From: Amphiura filiformis
Taxonomy: Eukaryota > Echinodermata > Ophiuroidea > Amphilepidida > Amphiuridae
Assembly: GCF_039555335.1 (NCBI RefSeq)
Contig: NC_092640.1
Coordinates: 36,450,784-36,514,783, forward strand
Direction of reading: 5' to 3'
Length of the DNA: 64,000 bases
The translations under genes and the position numbers were made by a program. The notes beneath the pieces were generated by a model. The model was not told the origin of the DNA. It ran no database searches and saw only the letters and a list, made by a program, of their open reading frames with translations. This document shows, in pieces, positions 12,257-23,978 of the stretch (the stretch's first letter is position 1; the number at the start of each line of letters is the position of its first letter).

Positions 12257-12840
12257 ACATGTCGTCGCTGTTTTGGCATACTGTCGTATGACGAAAAATG
12301 CCGTTTTGAGAAAATTGCATTTAAAGTTTTTCCAATTTTTGAAGACCCACTGGAGAGCACCAAAGTAAAATATGTTTATTATTATCAAAGAATATAATCA
12401 ATAATATATTTGTCTTTGTTCTCAACTTATACAAACTTTTTATTCATTCACTAATTAGAAGTAATTAATCTGCAAACTCATACGGCAGTATGCCAAAATA
12501 TGCACAATTTGACAACCTATGTAAAAATATATGATACGCCATGTGATATGACAGTATGCCAAAACAATAGGAAACTGCAGTTACACTGTGGCCTATGGCG
12601 ACGTATCATGATACGACTATGATACGACTGTATGCCAAAACACAGAATGAAGATTTAGGGGAGTGACATAAAAAACATGTCGTATCATACTAATTAGTGC
12701 CATATCTCATTAACTAATTACATTTAGGTCTCAAAACTTTGTGAATATATAGAGTTTCATTCATAGATTTTGAAAGTTTATATAACTCATTTTGCCCAAA
12801 AATCGTCATACGACACTATGCCAAAACAGCGACGATGTGT
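12257..12840. mobile_element. Foldback element, 584 bp
   Basis: Inverted ends ACA(T/C)(G/A)TCGTCGCTGTTTTGG with CATA.TGTCGTATGACG. Related GTATGCCAAAA words recur inside (12490, 12552, 12630). Confidence 0.8.
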
Positions 12841-13117
12841 CCATTGAATAATATCACCGATATTATTTTACTTTATTTTATTATTTTATTTTATTTTAAT
12901 ACTGAAAGGGGTTCTTCTAGTAAGCACAATTACACTCATGACAATAGGCAGGTCCATCCCATTAAAAAAATTACTGCCTTTTCCTAACCATAGTTAGTTG
13001 GTTTTTTTCTCAAATCCTAGATGGCGTCCAAAAATCCAGCAAAATCCCTGAAAACTCATGATTACCGTTTTAGAATGTTATGGAACTATTATTTTCTCTT
13101 TACCTTCAACTTATATA

Positions 13118-13639
13118 CATGGGCGTAGCAAGCGGCGGGACAGGGTGGACGAAGTCCATGGGCCCCAAGGGTTCAGGGGCCCTGAGCAAAAAAGCGAAAA
13201 TTAAATAAGGGCTGATAATGCAGAGCAGGGTCGGATTTACCATTGGGCCAGATCAGTGGGCCCGGGTCCAAGACCACCCCCAAAAAAGTCCCCGTGCATC
13301 TCTCTTTTAACCCCACTATAAACAGCAAGTTTTGCCAAAATAGGGCAAAATTGTAAAAAATTTCCGCGCTTCGCGGACCATGTTAATCTGGAGCTAAAAT
13401 AGTCTGAAATTAATTTTTTTCGCGTGTTTTGCTCGCAATATGTTAGTCCCCCTCTATATTATACGTAAACCAAAACTAAGCCACTGACTAATTGGGTGCG
13501 CATGCCTTTCTCGGCACGTGAGTTTGGGGCCTCCACATTTTGGCCTGGCCCAGGGCCCCCATAAGTAAAATCCCGCCCTGATTAAAAGGGCCCATACTGC
13601 TCCTTGCCCATGGCCCCTGATGCTCTTGCTACGCCCCTG
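13118..13639. mobile_element. hAT-like MITE, 8-bp TSD, with a nested element
   Basis: Target duplication CTTATATA (13110-13117 and 13640-13647). Ends CATGGGCGTAGCAAG and CTTGCTACGCCCCTG. A second inverted-end element, CAGGGTCGGATTTAC...TAAAATCCCGCCCTG, is nested at about 13226-13580 without a clear duplication. Confidence 0.88.
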
Positions 13640-14022
13640 CTTATATACAGAAATCGATTAATATAATGCGCAAAACAACAAAATGCGTAATTCCCTAGTA
13701 TGGACTCACCACCCCAATATCATCCAACTCATGACTAGATGTTTAAAAAAAACGTATGATGAAATGATACAATGAGTCCATGTGTCGTTATGGTCACTGT
13801 AGGCTATACAATTAGTACTAAAAAATTTAAAGGTGCTTGTACATGTTTCAGTACGATGAAGAGGAGAACGCCGAGGAGAGCGATAGAGCCATGGACGAAG
13901 GCAGCGAATATTAAGCAAAATATGCTCACGCACTTTTAACGAAAATAAAATGGAGAAACAAAATAAAATTGACTGATTCGACTCGTCATTATCAAATTTT
14001 AAACCTCTAAAAATCCTTTTGC

Positions 14023-14192
14023 GTAACGCATCTCGTTACGCAATCGATGCATTTTGTTACGCAATCGACGCAGTTTAACACATTTGTTACGCAATCGATG
14101 CAGTTAAACACATTTGTTACGCAATCGACGCAGTTTAACGCATTTTGTTACGCAATTGACGCACTTTGAGACGCAATCGACGCATTTGACGT
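14023..14192. repeat. Minisatellite, unit about 30-34 bp
   Basis: Five or six copies of TTACGCAATCGACGCAGTTT followed by an AACACATTTG-like spacer. Confidence 0.85.
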
Positions 14193-14283
14193 GTGTGTGT
14201 GTGGTGAGGGTGTGTAGCGTGTTACTTAATCGGTCTTATCATGTTCTATATTGCATGTCTCAAAATTGAAGAAAATAAACCAT

Positions 14284-14357
14284 TCCCCGAACCTGGGCTC
14301 GAACCAGGGGCCTTCCGAACTACAGTTTGGATGCTCTTCAAACTGAGCTACACGGGG
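14284..14357 (-). tRNA. tRNA-like sequence, anticodon uncertain
   Basis: - strand, 74 nt. Acceptor CCCCGTG pairs mostly with TTCGGGG, D arm GCTC/GAGC, T arm CCTGG/CCAGG with loop TTCGAGC, discriminator A. The anticodon stem (TCCAA/TTCGG) has a C-C mismatch and position 33 is C, so an anticodon cannot be read safely. Probably a decaying tRNA or a tRNA-derived SINE head. Confidence 0.55.
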
Positions 14358-14593
14358 ATATACAAATCTCAGTTATTATTTATATTATTATTCATGCGAA
14401 AAATATGGATAAATCTTTTCCAAGATTTTTTATTGATTGTATTGTAAAACATAGCATGAAACATAAAAATGTAATTTACGAAAACTTATAATAAATCTGC
14501 GCAATTGTCATTTATTAATAAGTGTTTGATTCTTACATCTCCATCCTAGGCCTCTTGTTGTGTAAACAAGTAAACATACAGCGTGTTTATAGT

Positions 14594-15171
14594 GAATATA
14601 CCGCATACCGTATACGATAATCCTTGTATATATGTACCGATACTCTTGCTGTTTATAGTGAGACACAGTTACCGCACAAAATATTACCATCTAACATTAT
14701 CGTACATTTGCAATGGCCCCGAGGTCACACGGGGAATGTGTAAATATTGTGGCGCGAGCTATGAACAGCCAATTCAACAGTACGATCATGGCGGCGAACA
14801 TGTAGCTTCTGTTTTGATAAACTCTTATAACCTTTAAAAGTGACTTATTACCGGTAAGTGACTTACGTCCGGCCGTAGTTATGAATATACCGCATACCGT
14901 ATACGATAATCCTTGTATATGTACCGATACTCTTGCTGTTTATAGTGAGACACAGTTACCGCACAAAATATTACCATCTAACATTATCGTACATTTGCAA
15001 TGGCCCCGAGGTCACACGGGGAATGTGTAAATATTGTGGCGCGAGCTATGAACAGCCAATTCAACAGTACGATCATGGCGGCGAACATGTAGCTTCTGTT
15101 TTGATAAACTCTTATAACCTTTAAAAGTGACTTATTACCGGTAAGTGACTTACGTCCGGCCGTAGTTATGA
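14594..15171. repeat. 289-bp tandem duplication, nearly identical
   Basis: Two head-to-tail copies starting GAATATACCGCATACCG (14594 and 14883), period 289. The only clear difference is a 2-bp length change in TGTATATATG versus TGTATATG. Frames through it (GPEVTRGMCKYCG...) occur in both copies and match no family known to me. Confidence 0.93.
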
Positions 15172-15236
15172 TTACGTTAATAGTAAGCATGCACTAATTT
15201 TGCACTTATACTCGGAAATGTTCTGAATGTCATCAT

Positions 15237-16505
15237 CAGGGGCGTAGCCAGACTTCTTTGCCAGGGTGGGCAAGGCTCCCAAAATTTCCCCCAAGTTAAT
15301 AAATAAATAGAGCAAAGCGAGCATAGCGAGCGGAGCGACCACTGGCGTGGGGTCCAGGGCCCGCTTTAGGGCCCCTGGTGGCTGTCCAGGGGGCGATGCC
15401 CCCGGAAGCTCATGGGTTTTAGGCATTTTTATACCATGAGGGGAAGCCTCCTTGTATACATTTGTAACGTTTTTATGTGAAAATTTTGCCATTTAAAAAT
15501 GTAAAGTTTTGTTTTTAGAATTATCTGAAAGGGCCCGCTTTAGGGTCCCTGGTGGGCGTCCAGGGGGCGAAGCCCCCGGAAGCTCATGGGTTTGGGGCAT
15601 TTTTATACCATGAGGAGATGCCTCCTTGCATACATTTGTAACGTTTTTATGTGAATATTTTGCCATGTAAAAAATGTAAAGTTTTGTTTTTAGAATTATC
15701 TGAAAGGAAACAAAAAATAATTTACAATGTAAGAACAATACAATAAAACAATACTGATATTGAAAATTATTAATTTACTGATATTCTTGAGTTGATTTAA
15801 CAAGTTGTTACATTCCCTATTATATTCACCCCTTATTTCCCCCTTCGTTCTCTTTCCTTCACCTTTACATTCTTCAATTTCTTCCCCTTTCTCGCATTCC
15901 TTCCCCCTTCCATTAAATTACTTTCCAATTACTTCCACTTGTGTTCCTTAAGTTTCCATTCTTTCTCTTTCCGTCTTCTTCATATTCTTCAGTTAAGTTT
16001 CCTCCCTTTCTCTCATTTCTTCCCCCATTCCATTACACTCACTACTGCCCCTCAAATCACTTCCTTAAATTCCCTCTCCTTCTTCATATTCTTCAATTTC
16101 TTCCCTTTCTTACACTCCTTCCCCTGCGTATGAATTGCTTCCCCACAATAAACATGCAAGTTGTTGTTTTCCCCTCTTTCGTTCCCCTTTCCCTATTCCT
16201 TCCCCATCCCTCTTAGGCTTCCCTTTTGTTTGTTTTATTTCCCTCTTTTTTTATTTATTCAGGTTTCCTCTCTGTTGCTTTTCCTTCCCTCTTGACCCTT
16301 TCTTTCTCCATTCCCTCTTCCTTTTCTCTTCTTTCCTTTCCTTTCCTCTTCTTTCTTTTTTTCCTTCCTTTTTCTCTTCTTTCCTTTCTTTTCTTTTCTC
16401 TTTCCCCTTTCCTTTCTCTTTTTTCCTTCTCACTCCAAAATTTCCCCAGATTTTTTCCAGGGTGGGCAGAGTCGCCCACCCTGCCCACCCCTAGCTACGC
16501 CACTG
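15237..16505. mobile_element. hAT-like non-autonomous element, 8-bp TSD
   Basis: Target duplication GTCATCAT at 15229-15236 and 16506-16513. Ends CAGGGGCGTAGCC and AGCTACGCCACTG are the hAT-type CAG.GGCGTAGC inverted repeats; a GCCAGGGTGGGC block is repeated inverted just inside. No transposase ORF. The interior holds a tandem pair of about 178 bp (about 15351-15528 and 15532-15709, both with CAGGGGGCGA.GCCCCCGGA) and a 600-bp pyrimidine-rich tract. Confidence 0.92.
15830..16440. repeat. 600-bp polypyrimidine tract inside the hAT-like element
   Basis: The + strand is almost only C and T (TTCCCTTTCC-like words, densest at 16255-16435), with short mixed stretches. Long open frames here on both strands are composition artefacts. 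Confidence 0.85.
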
Positions 16506-16539
16506 GTCATCATGTCATATAGATGTCTTAAGGGATCTA

Positions 16540-17155
16540 GAATGAGCGTTTATGGCGTTTCGGCAGTATTTTTGTGGGACATGAGAGCACCTCAGACGTA
16601 TCGAATTGCATTCTGAATACGAAGCATGTCTTTCTGATATCAAATAATTTTAATTTTTGAAATTCACGATATAATACAAATTTTATGACAAATTATCAAA
16701 ATTTGATATTTTTCAAATTGTTGATATTCAGTCCTCGAAGTAAATTTTATAAATCTAATGATATATTCTTAAAGCGTATGTAGCTGGGAGGAAAAGCCGA
16801 CAATCAATTGAAAATTTTGACCTTTTATATTAAAGATATGGATTTTTTTCCCAAAAAGACCTAATTTTGTTGGTGTTTTGGGAAAAAATCCATATCTTCA
16901 AATATGAAAGGTCAAAATTTTCAATTGATACACTTTATGTATAAATCATCAGATTTATAAATTTTACTTCGAGTACTGTTAAATATCAAAAATATAAATT
17001 TTTAATGATTTCCCGTAAAATGTGTATTACATTGCGAATTTCAAAAAATCAAAATTGTTTGATATCAGAAGGACATTCTTCGTATTCAGAATGCAATTCG
17101 ATATGTCTGATGTACTCTAATGTCCCACAATAAATACTGTCCGAACGTTCATACC
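16540..17155. mobile_element. Foldback element, about 610 bp
   Basis: Arms with TCGAATTGCATTCTGAATAC and TCTGATATCAAATAATTTT on the left and their complements at 17030-17110. A partial relative lies at 32275-32445. Confidence 0.8.
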
Positions 17156-17566
17156 CCTTCACTTAAAGGAGTTAACCCTACTTCTGTAAAGTTGACATGT
17201 TTTAAAAGTGAAATTTGGTGAGAAATTCAAACTGTTCAAATATTCCATTGGGTTGGGTGTAAGGGATAGAGGAAAAGAAGTTTTGATTGAAACAGTCAGA
17301 ATTTTTTTTAAATTTCGTACGATTTTTGATCTCAGTACCTCAGTAAGGCAACATAATTCATTCTTTACCATTTTTGTTTGTTTTTGAAAGCCTATATATA
17401 TGTTCTTAGTACATCTAAAAAGGTTTTAACAGAAGAAGGGGAACACCATTTTGTATAGACTTGCTCCAAGTCCTCGGGCTTTCTATAGACTGATGTATTT
17501 TGCTATCAATTGTTAATTTATATCCATTGGTAATGACATGGAAATACTTCAGAAAAACATTGATCT

Positions 17567-17944
17567 ATATAATTCGTTATGAATACGGCAGACGGCCGAA
17601 TCCGGATTCGTCTTTTGGTAAATTTATTTTACGAATGCATTACATTTGAATTAGAGAACAAGGGATCAATGCTGTACATGATAGAGGGCAGCATATCATT
17701 TTTTTAACGGAGACCAGATGATAACAGCATAAATAAGTAATCAAAAGAGGGCGGCATACAAGGTTAGTTGACGGTGCATCACAGTACGGTCACCGACGGC
17801 AACCGTTAAAAAATCGAGATGCTGCCCTCTATAGATATAGCATTGATCCCTTGTTCTCGAATTCAAATGTAATGCATGTGTAAAATGAATTTACCAAAAG
17901 CCGAATCTGGATTCGGCCGTCTGGCGTATTCATAACGATATATA
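17567..17944. mobile_element. Foldback element, 378 bp
   Basis: Arms of about 140 bp: CGTTATGAATACG, GCCGAATCCGGATTCG, ACAAGGGATCAATGCTGTA and complements. Outer ends near ATATATA. Confidence 0.85.
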
Positions 17945-18294
17945 TAGCAATATAGGCCTATATAATTGGGTAAGGTTTCATGTTCTATTTCAAGCAAAAG
18001 TAAAGTAATTTTTAAAAAAGGAAGAAAGAAGAGGAAAAAGGCAGAAGCCTTGAATCAAGGCTACATTTTGTACTTTTTGAACAAAAGTTTGAACTTTCCT
18101 CCCTATATGATATTTGCAGCACCCTGTATATCAACCTCAAGTTACACAATTGTCTTCCTTGTTGCAGCTTTACGATGATAATATAATATGGTTTTGTAGT
18201 TTCTGACAAACCTGAGATGAATGACAATCACATTTGTGTGAAAGCATGGCTATTTTTCTAATGTTGAGCATGTAACGCGTTTTCCCCTCATATT

Positions 18295-18512
18295 CAGTGG
18301 CGGCGTTACGGGGGTAAGGGGGGGGGGCATTTGCCCCAAATATTTTTCTTGCCCCCCACTTTTGAGGCAAAAAAACCCCAAATCACGTCAATTTCCACTT
18401 TTTGCGGCAATTTTGCGCAAAATTGGCAAATTTTGCCCCCCCTGAAATTCACTTTGCCCCCTCAAGGCCCCCCCCCCCTGCCCCCCGAAAAAAATTCCTG
18501 GCGCCGCCACTG
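18295..18512. mobile_element. Short hAT-like MITE, 8-bp TSD
   Basis: 218 bp with ends CAGTGGCGGCG and GGCGCCGCCACTG and an exact target duplication CTCATATT (18287-18294 and 18513-18520). The interior is very C-rich on the right and G-rich on the left (foldback). Confidence 0.92.
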
Positions 18513-19119
18513 CTCATATTCGTCACGGAGGCGAATGACCATCACAACATTCGTATTCGTTGGATCCCCTTTTTATATAGGACAACCTGTATTAACCAAA
18601 ACTTGAACCATTGAACTATTAAAAACAAACCTCAACTAACTATTCTTGCATGACCTACTGAAAGGAAATAATTCGCTCAATGTGATCGGAAATACATGTT
18701 CGTCAGAGTCTATGTGCTAACTTAACATTTCACATGCTTTCACATGCGCGTTGCAGGTATATGAACAACTTTAATAACCATGTTAATATAATATATAACT
18801 GAACTTGTATCATCAATAGGCTACTGGATGGACTAAATCGCAAACATGCACTTTCAATAGGCTACAGCAAACTTGAACTCGGCACGGGATACATAGGCCT
18901 ATATATTCCATCAATAACAGCACAATAAAATATTTATTGGCGTGATTATGGCTTTGCAGTATACATGTCTTACGCTTTGCAGAACGAAGTGATTGTCCAG
19001 CAATACATAAGTTGCTACAGCAGATGCATGACGGAGCTTCAAAATCATCCACAATACATGCAAACGGTGACTGTGGAAAGTACGTATTACACTATATATT
19101 AGCTATAATCAAATCAATA

Positions 19120-19589
19120 AGGGGTGGTGCAATGATTGTGTGTGTACCCCCGGGTGGTGAATTCTCAAAATGGTCTGCCAAAAATCGCTTGCCCCCCCCT
19201 CTTCGACGTGCCAAAAAACCTTTGCCCCCCCTTTTGATGTGCCAAAAAATCTTTGCCCCCCTTACCAATGCAAGATTTTGGGGAACCTGAATTTACAATC
19301 TTAAATTGTCTTACCATATAGGGCCTAATGCGAGCGCAGCGAGCAGGAAATTTAGCATATTTGAACGTGTTCCTAACGTTTTCCTACACATTTTTAGGGC
19401 ATATAGAAACGGTTCCCAAAATATCTGTGCCAAAAATCGCTTGCCCCCCTTTGACTTGCCAAAAATCGCTTGACCCCCCTTTCGACCTGCCAAAAATGCT
19501 TGCCCCCCCCTCCTTTTGGCCTGCCAAAAATCTTTGCCCCCCCTATAATTCACCACCCCGGGGGTACACATAATTATTGCACCACCCCT
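19120..19589. mobile_element. Foldback element, 470 bp
   Basis: Ends AGGGGTGGTGCAATGATTG and GTACCCCCGGGTGGTGAATT with complements on the right. The interior repeats TGCCAAAAATC.CTTGCCCCC. A diverged partial relative lies at 41300-41420. Confidence 0.82.
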
Positions 19590-20520
19590 CAAGCTGATCA
19601 TTATGCATTTTCTGTCCGTTTTTCCTATTCAGTGCACATTGATGATTGATGACCTCTAGCTCACTCACTGTACTGTAGGCAATAGACTAGTTAGTGCGCT
19701 GGTGGGAAAACCCTTCACCCAATAATAGCCATAGAAGCTCACATGTGAATTATAATGTTCATCCTTAACATACTACAATTTGAAGTAAAAAATGTCACGG
19801 GAAAGCTGTTGTCGAGCTGTTTTCCCGAAGAGAGTCTTTCAAAATTTCATAACAGTCGGACGTGTAATTTCAATGGCATATAACAAATTGTGCTCAACAG
19901 CTGACTCGCGATAGCTCCAACTACGAACGAGCAACATCGTGTGATCGGTTTGATCAATTTTTGCCATAGAAGCTGTAAATAAACTTCAATTCTTTCCCTC
20001 TATGGTCATCTAAAAATGATTAAAATTCGATTTTGGGAAGATTGTTGTCGAGCCCTCCCAAATAGAGGTTATCCACTTTACTCATGCGTGACTTCTAACA
20101 AAAGGCGCTGATTCCCGTAGTGTTCCTCATTCAAACCAATTCAATACACGACCTCGGAGTTACCTCATGACCTGCATGACTTTGGCGGGCTATTTTGAAG
20201 CAGTCATGGTTGCACATGCAGGTACTTCTTTTGAAAGTCCTAAACAAGGTATAGCAGTCAAATATCAGATTATGTTGTTCAAGTCCAAAGATTTACTCAC
20301 GTTTTAGACGGCAGAAGATATCATCAGTAATGCGCCCATGCGCCGATACAGCCGCTGCACAAAGATGTTTTACTTTAGTAAAACCTAGATACGCTTATTC
20401 GTATACTAATGCACGGCAGTAAACGTAACCGTTCCGGCTGAAATCCAGAAATGACGTCATTTGTTCTGGTGCTGCCACTTCCGGGTAACGCGGGAGAAGA
20501 ACACGCCGTTTGCAAACAAA
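19590..20520. other. No gene recognised
   Basis: Mixed-composition DNA without repeats I can define. 20400-20520 is GC-rich, with ACTTCCGGGTAACGCGGG, and leads to an ATG at 20521. Confidence 0.5.
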
Positions 20521-20608
20521 ATGGCCGACAAGTCCCGGCCCCTTTCCAGCGAAAATACAGCTTATTTAGCCAATGTGAACATGGGGGTCATCGCCAGAAA
20601 TATTTTCC
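20521..20608 (+). CDS. Possible 5' coding exon of an unknown gene (tentative)
   Basis: ATG at 20521 after a GC-rich, CpG-containing stretch reads MADKSRPLSSENTAYLANVN then MGVIARNIFP. I do not recognise the protein. The frame meets the left end of the 3-kb inverted structure at 20609. At the far end of that structure CGACGG is followed by TAAGTGTG, so that CGACG/GTAAGTGTG could be a donor. This fits an exon split by the element, but no downstream exon or relative is known. Treat as a hypothesis. Confidence 0.3.
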
Positions 20609-21263
20609 CGTCGTTTTATCTAATCAGTTTCTGTTTCCGTATCCGTAATAGTTTTTGTAAGTCATTGTTATTCTGAAGTGGTAGTCTCCCTGGTGTGACC
20701 AATCTTTTATTCTAGCCTTTTGTTAGTTACTAAAATTTGAAGCTCGTGAATTTCAGTTTTCGTTTTGGTAAGTTATATTGATTTTTGACATAAAACCTTG
20801 AGATGTGCGGTTGGGTGCTAATCTAGACAAAAGAAGAGTCTAAATTTTACGGTCCTAAATTCGCGGTAAATTGTACGGCTTCAATTGACTTGTGTTTGGT
20901 GTATATGCACTTACGCCTAGACGTAAGTGGCTCGTAAAAATTTCTTGCATTGAAATTATATACTAACCATGTTGCCAAGTTATAAGCAAAAATCTTTCAT
21001 ATTGGCGATGAAACGAGCGTCTGAAATAGTCAAATATCTCCCAATGAGGCGCGTACAAGTGGTGATTTGGTAATCATGTTTTATATTGAAATGCAATACA
21101 AAAGAATTGCATTGGAGAAAAGATAATGTATTCTATTCATTCGTACCAATGGCAAGCTAATCTGATAATTGGTTGGGCCTATATGCAAGACTCGGGTTTA
21201 TTTTAAATGTTTATTTTTGCAGAGCTTATTTTCAGTCATGGATCATACTGATAAATTTCGCAA

Positions 21264-21460
21264 GGGAGGGGGAGGGAGGGAGGGAGGGAGTGAGGGGATA
21301 CTTGAGACTGAACAAGTGAGAGTGGGAGGGGGGAGGAAGAAAGAGAGGAGAGGGATAGACGGAAAGACTAGAAAGAGAAAGCTCGAGAGGAGAGAGTAGG
21401 GACCGGGGAGGGAGTGGGGAGCCTGATTATTGGGGGGGAGGGAGGAGGAATCAAAATAGG
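21264..21460 (+). repeat. G-rich purine tract
   Basis: Starts with GGGAGGGGGAGGGAGGG and continues with GGGAGG-type units, a potential G-quadruplex. It lies in the unpaired segment of the 3-kb structure. Open frames here are compositional. Confidence 0.6.
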
Positions 21461-22149
21461 GAGATAAACATTGATACGAGGGAAGTGCGACACTGTGGCC
21501 CTGCACAAGTGCATTGGGGCGCGACAGGCTCATAAGCGGACCTGTGATTTAAGGGCTTATTTTCAACGTTTTTACAGAAAAAAAGTGGACATTATTATTC
21601 GGATTGGCATACATTTTGTCAAATTAATATAGATCAATTTAGCAATGCAAAGACGAGAGGGCGCTAGACCATTAAAAACATCGATCTTGTCTCTCCCGCT
21701 TTTATTGACATGGGCATCTGCTTCTATTGAAATAAGCTGATTGGTACTTCAAAGTTAACAATGAAGTCAGATTACAGTAAACTTACTGAATCACTTGCGT
21801 TTTCGTATCTGAACAATAGACTTACGGAAACTGAAAAGATAAAAAGACCCTTCCTATCATATTGGACTAACACGTCAGCTATATGGTATTTCACGATATA
21901 ACAGTAATAAAAAGAAAACTGCAAACGTTCGTTCGTCGGATTTTTGACGAAGTGACCAGCTCTAATGACGCCACTATATGTAAACAACATAGAGGTATAA
22001 ATAATTAATTAGGTAAACCCAAATATGGAAACCTCCAAAACTATGCAAATTAGGTGTTCGACGCCGAATCAGAATACGATCAGCCCACCTCCAAAATTAT
22101 GCAAATGAGTTGAGGCGGTTACGTGAACATGTTCACTAATGCGACTCTT

Positions 22150-22935
22150 GTGTATACCGACCTCTGCGCCGCTGCACCACCTATGGTCCTCCTACTCTCA
22201 TCCCCAGGGTGTGTAGTTGTTTGCAGTAGCTGATCGTATACATGACTCAAAGCATCATCGCGATTGATGACGTTGTACACCCGCTATCTGATCCACATGG
22301 CCTCTCTGATCCACCGCGTTTGTTTACATGAGTCTTTATCGACGACTTTGGCCCCTTCCCAATTAATCACATGGTTTTGCTGTGAAACATGGTCTGTAAT
22401 TGCTGATTTGTTTATTTCCTCAACTGAGTCCTTCCTTACCGCTCGGGTTAATGTTCTTGTCGCTAACTTATCCGATTCCTTTTGGTGCTCTTTCATTCTT
22501 ACGCTAAACTGCCTGCTGGTTTCCCCAATGTACGACTTGTTACAATTTTGACATGGGATCTCGTAAACACAGTCACAAGTTTTCGCGTCTTCTCTTTTGT
22601 CCTTCGGGTGCACAAGGTTGTTTTTCAAAGTGTTTATATGCGGCTTCATATAGCGGTTTGGATGTTGTGCTTTTTGAAAACTCGCTGTAACCTTTCCGAT
22701 ACACCCTGTACATATGGACTCACTACCATTCCATTGCTCTTTTCCGCGGTCTTGTCCTTTTGTTTCTTTTTCGCTTTGCTCTTATCTGTCATCTGTTGTT
22801 TGACTTTTTCGATGGCCCAATTGGGGTATCCACAGCGATTCAATGCTTGTCTTACTCTTGCTTCCTCATGCTGTTTGTCTTCTTCTTCTGTAACAATTGA
22901 GTCCTTTCCTTTCTATCTAAAAGTGTTCTAACTAC
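22150..22935 (-). pseudogene. Penelope-like element fragment (linker + GIY-YIG end)
   Basis: - strand, two frames. 22843-22646 reads RCGYPNWAIEKVKQQM, VVSPYVQGVSERLQRVFKK. After a shift near 22650 it reads LVHPKDKREDAKTCDCVYEI, PCQNCNKSYIGETSRQF, then NHVINWEGAKV, WIREAMWIR. These match the linker and GIY-YIG part of the element at 50434-51864. The RT catalytic motifs are absent. The 22976-23060 stretch is an inverted duplicate of the 22160-22255 end. Confidence 0.88.
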
Positions 22936-23978
22936 CCCTAGCTTTTGGTGTAGGGGGTGTTGCGATGCAAAGGAACTTATTCTTTAAGTCATGTATACGA
23001 TCAGCTACTGCAAACAACTACACACCCTGGGGATGAGAGTAGGAGGACCAGAGGTGGTGCAGCGGCTGTATCATTGCAACGAATGAATAGAATACATTAT
23101 CTTTGCTCCAATGCAATTATTTTGTATTGTATTTCAATATAAAACATATGATTACTAAATCACCACTTGTACGCGCCTCATTGGGAGATATTTGACTATT
23201 TTAGACGCTCGTTTCATCGCCAATATGAAAGACTTTTGCTTATAACTTGGCAACATGGTTAGTATATATTTCAATGCAAGACTATTTTTACGAGCCACTT
23301 ACGTCTAGGCGTAAGTGCATATACACCAAACACAAGTCAATTGAAGCCGTACAATTTACCGCGGATTTAGGACCGTAAAATTTAGACTCTTCTTTTGTCT
23401 AGATTAGCACCCAACTGCACATCTCAAGGTTTTATGTCAAAAATCAATATAACTTACCAAAACGAAAACTGAAATTCACGAGCTTCAAATTTTCAGTAAC
23501 TAACAAAAGGCTATAATAAAAGATTGGTCACACCTGGGGGACTACCACTTCAGAATAACAATGACTTACAAAAATGGATACGGATACGGAAACAGAAACT
23601 GAAAAGATAAAACGACGGTAAGTGTGCCTTTTTGTGCTTGCGGCTACTCCTTAAACCCGTGGGCTGTATGAGAACAAAAGGTACCTCGCTCATATTGGCG
23701 CTTTCACATACCTTTCTTTTGATGACCTAATTGACAGTAGGCTGCCTGGTAAAGCGTTTATATTGTGTCAGGTCAGTTACCGATTTAATGGCGGAACCCT
23801 TTTGTCTTGAACAAAAGGTACCTCTCGATGAATAGTTTCGGCACAAAGGAACAATGCGTTACGTAATCTATTGCTCCTCCATTCTTATTAAATCCTCCTT
23901 GGTTGTATACATACTGATGAATTCCATTAATGTTCAAAACTGACTGACTTTTTTACATAATATCATTCTCTGTTTTAG

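Larger units (their letters stand above)
20609..23618. mobile_element. 3-kb structure with 540-bp inverted arms around a Penelope-like fragment
   Basis: The left arm (20609-21144) and right arm (23079-23618) are inverted copies about 536-540 bp long and highly similar by eye. They begin CCGTCGTTTTATC and end GATAAAACGACGG. Between them lies a - strand Penelope-like fragment (22150-22935), then a short inverted copy of its C-terminal coding end (22976-23060). About 1 kb (21145-22150) has no counterpart on the right. No target duplication can be told apart from the palindromic ends. Confidence 0.82.

Noticed and set aside
13226-13580. A target duplication for the nested element
   Set aside because: The 8-bp flanks (ATGCAGAG and ATTAAAAG) do not match, so only the inverted ends are reported.
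14583-15124. Frame with CKYCG and YDHGGEH in both tandem copies as a zinc-binding gene
   Set aside because: Too few metal-binding residues, no start context or splice support, and the repeat also lies open by chance.
16135-16522. Long frames rich in Phe/Pro/Ser, and Lys/Arg/Glu frames on the other strand
   Set aside because: They come from the polypyrimidine tract; composition only.
21169-21533. Gly/Arg-rich and Pro/Ser-rich frames
   Set aside because: Artefacts of the G-rich purine tract.
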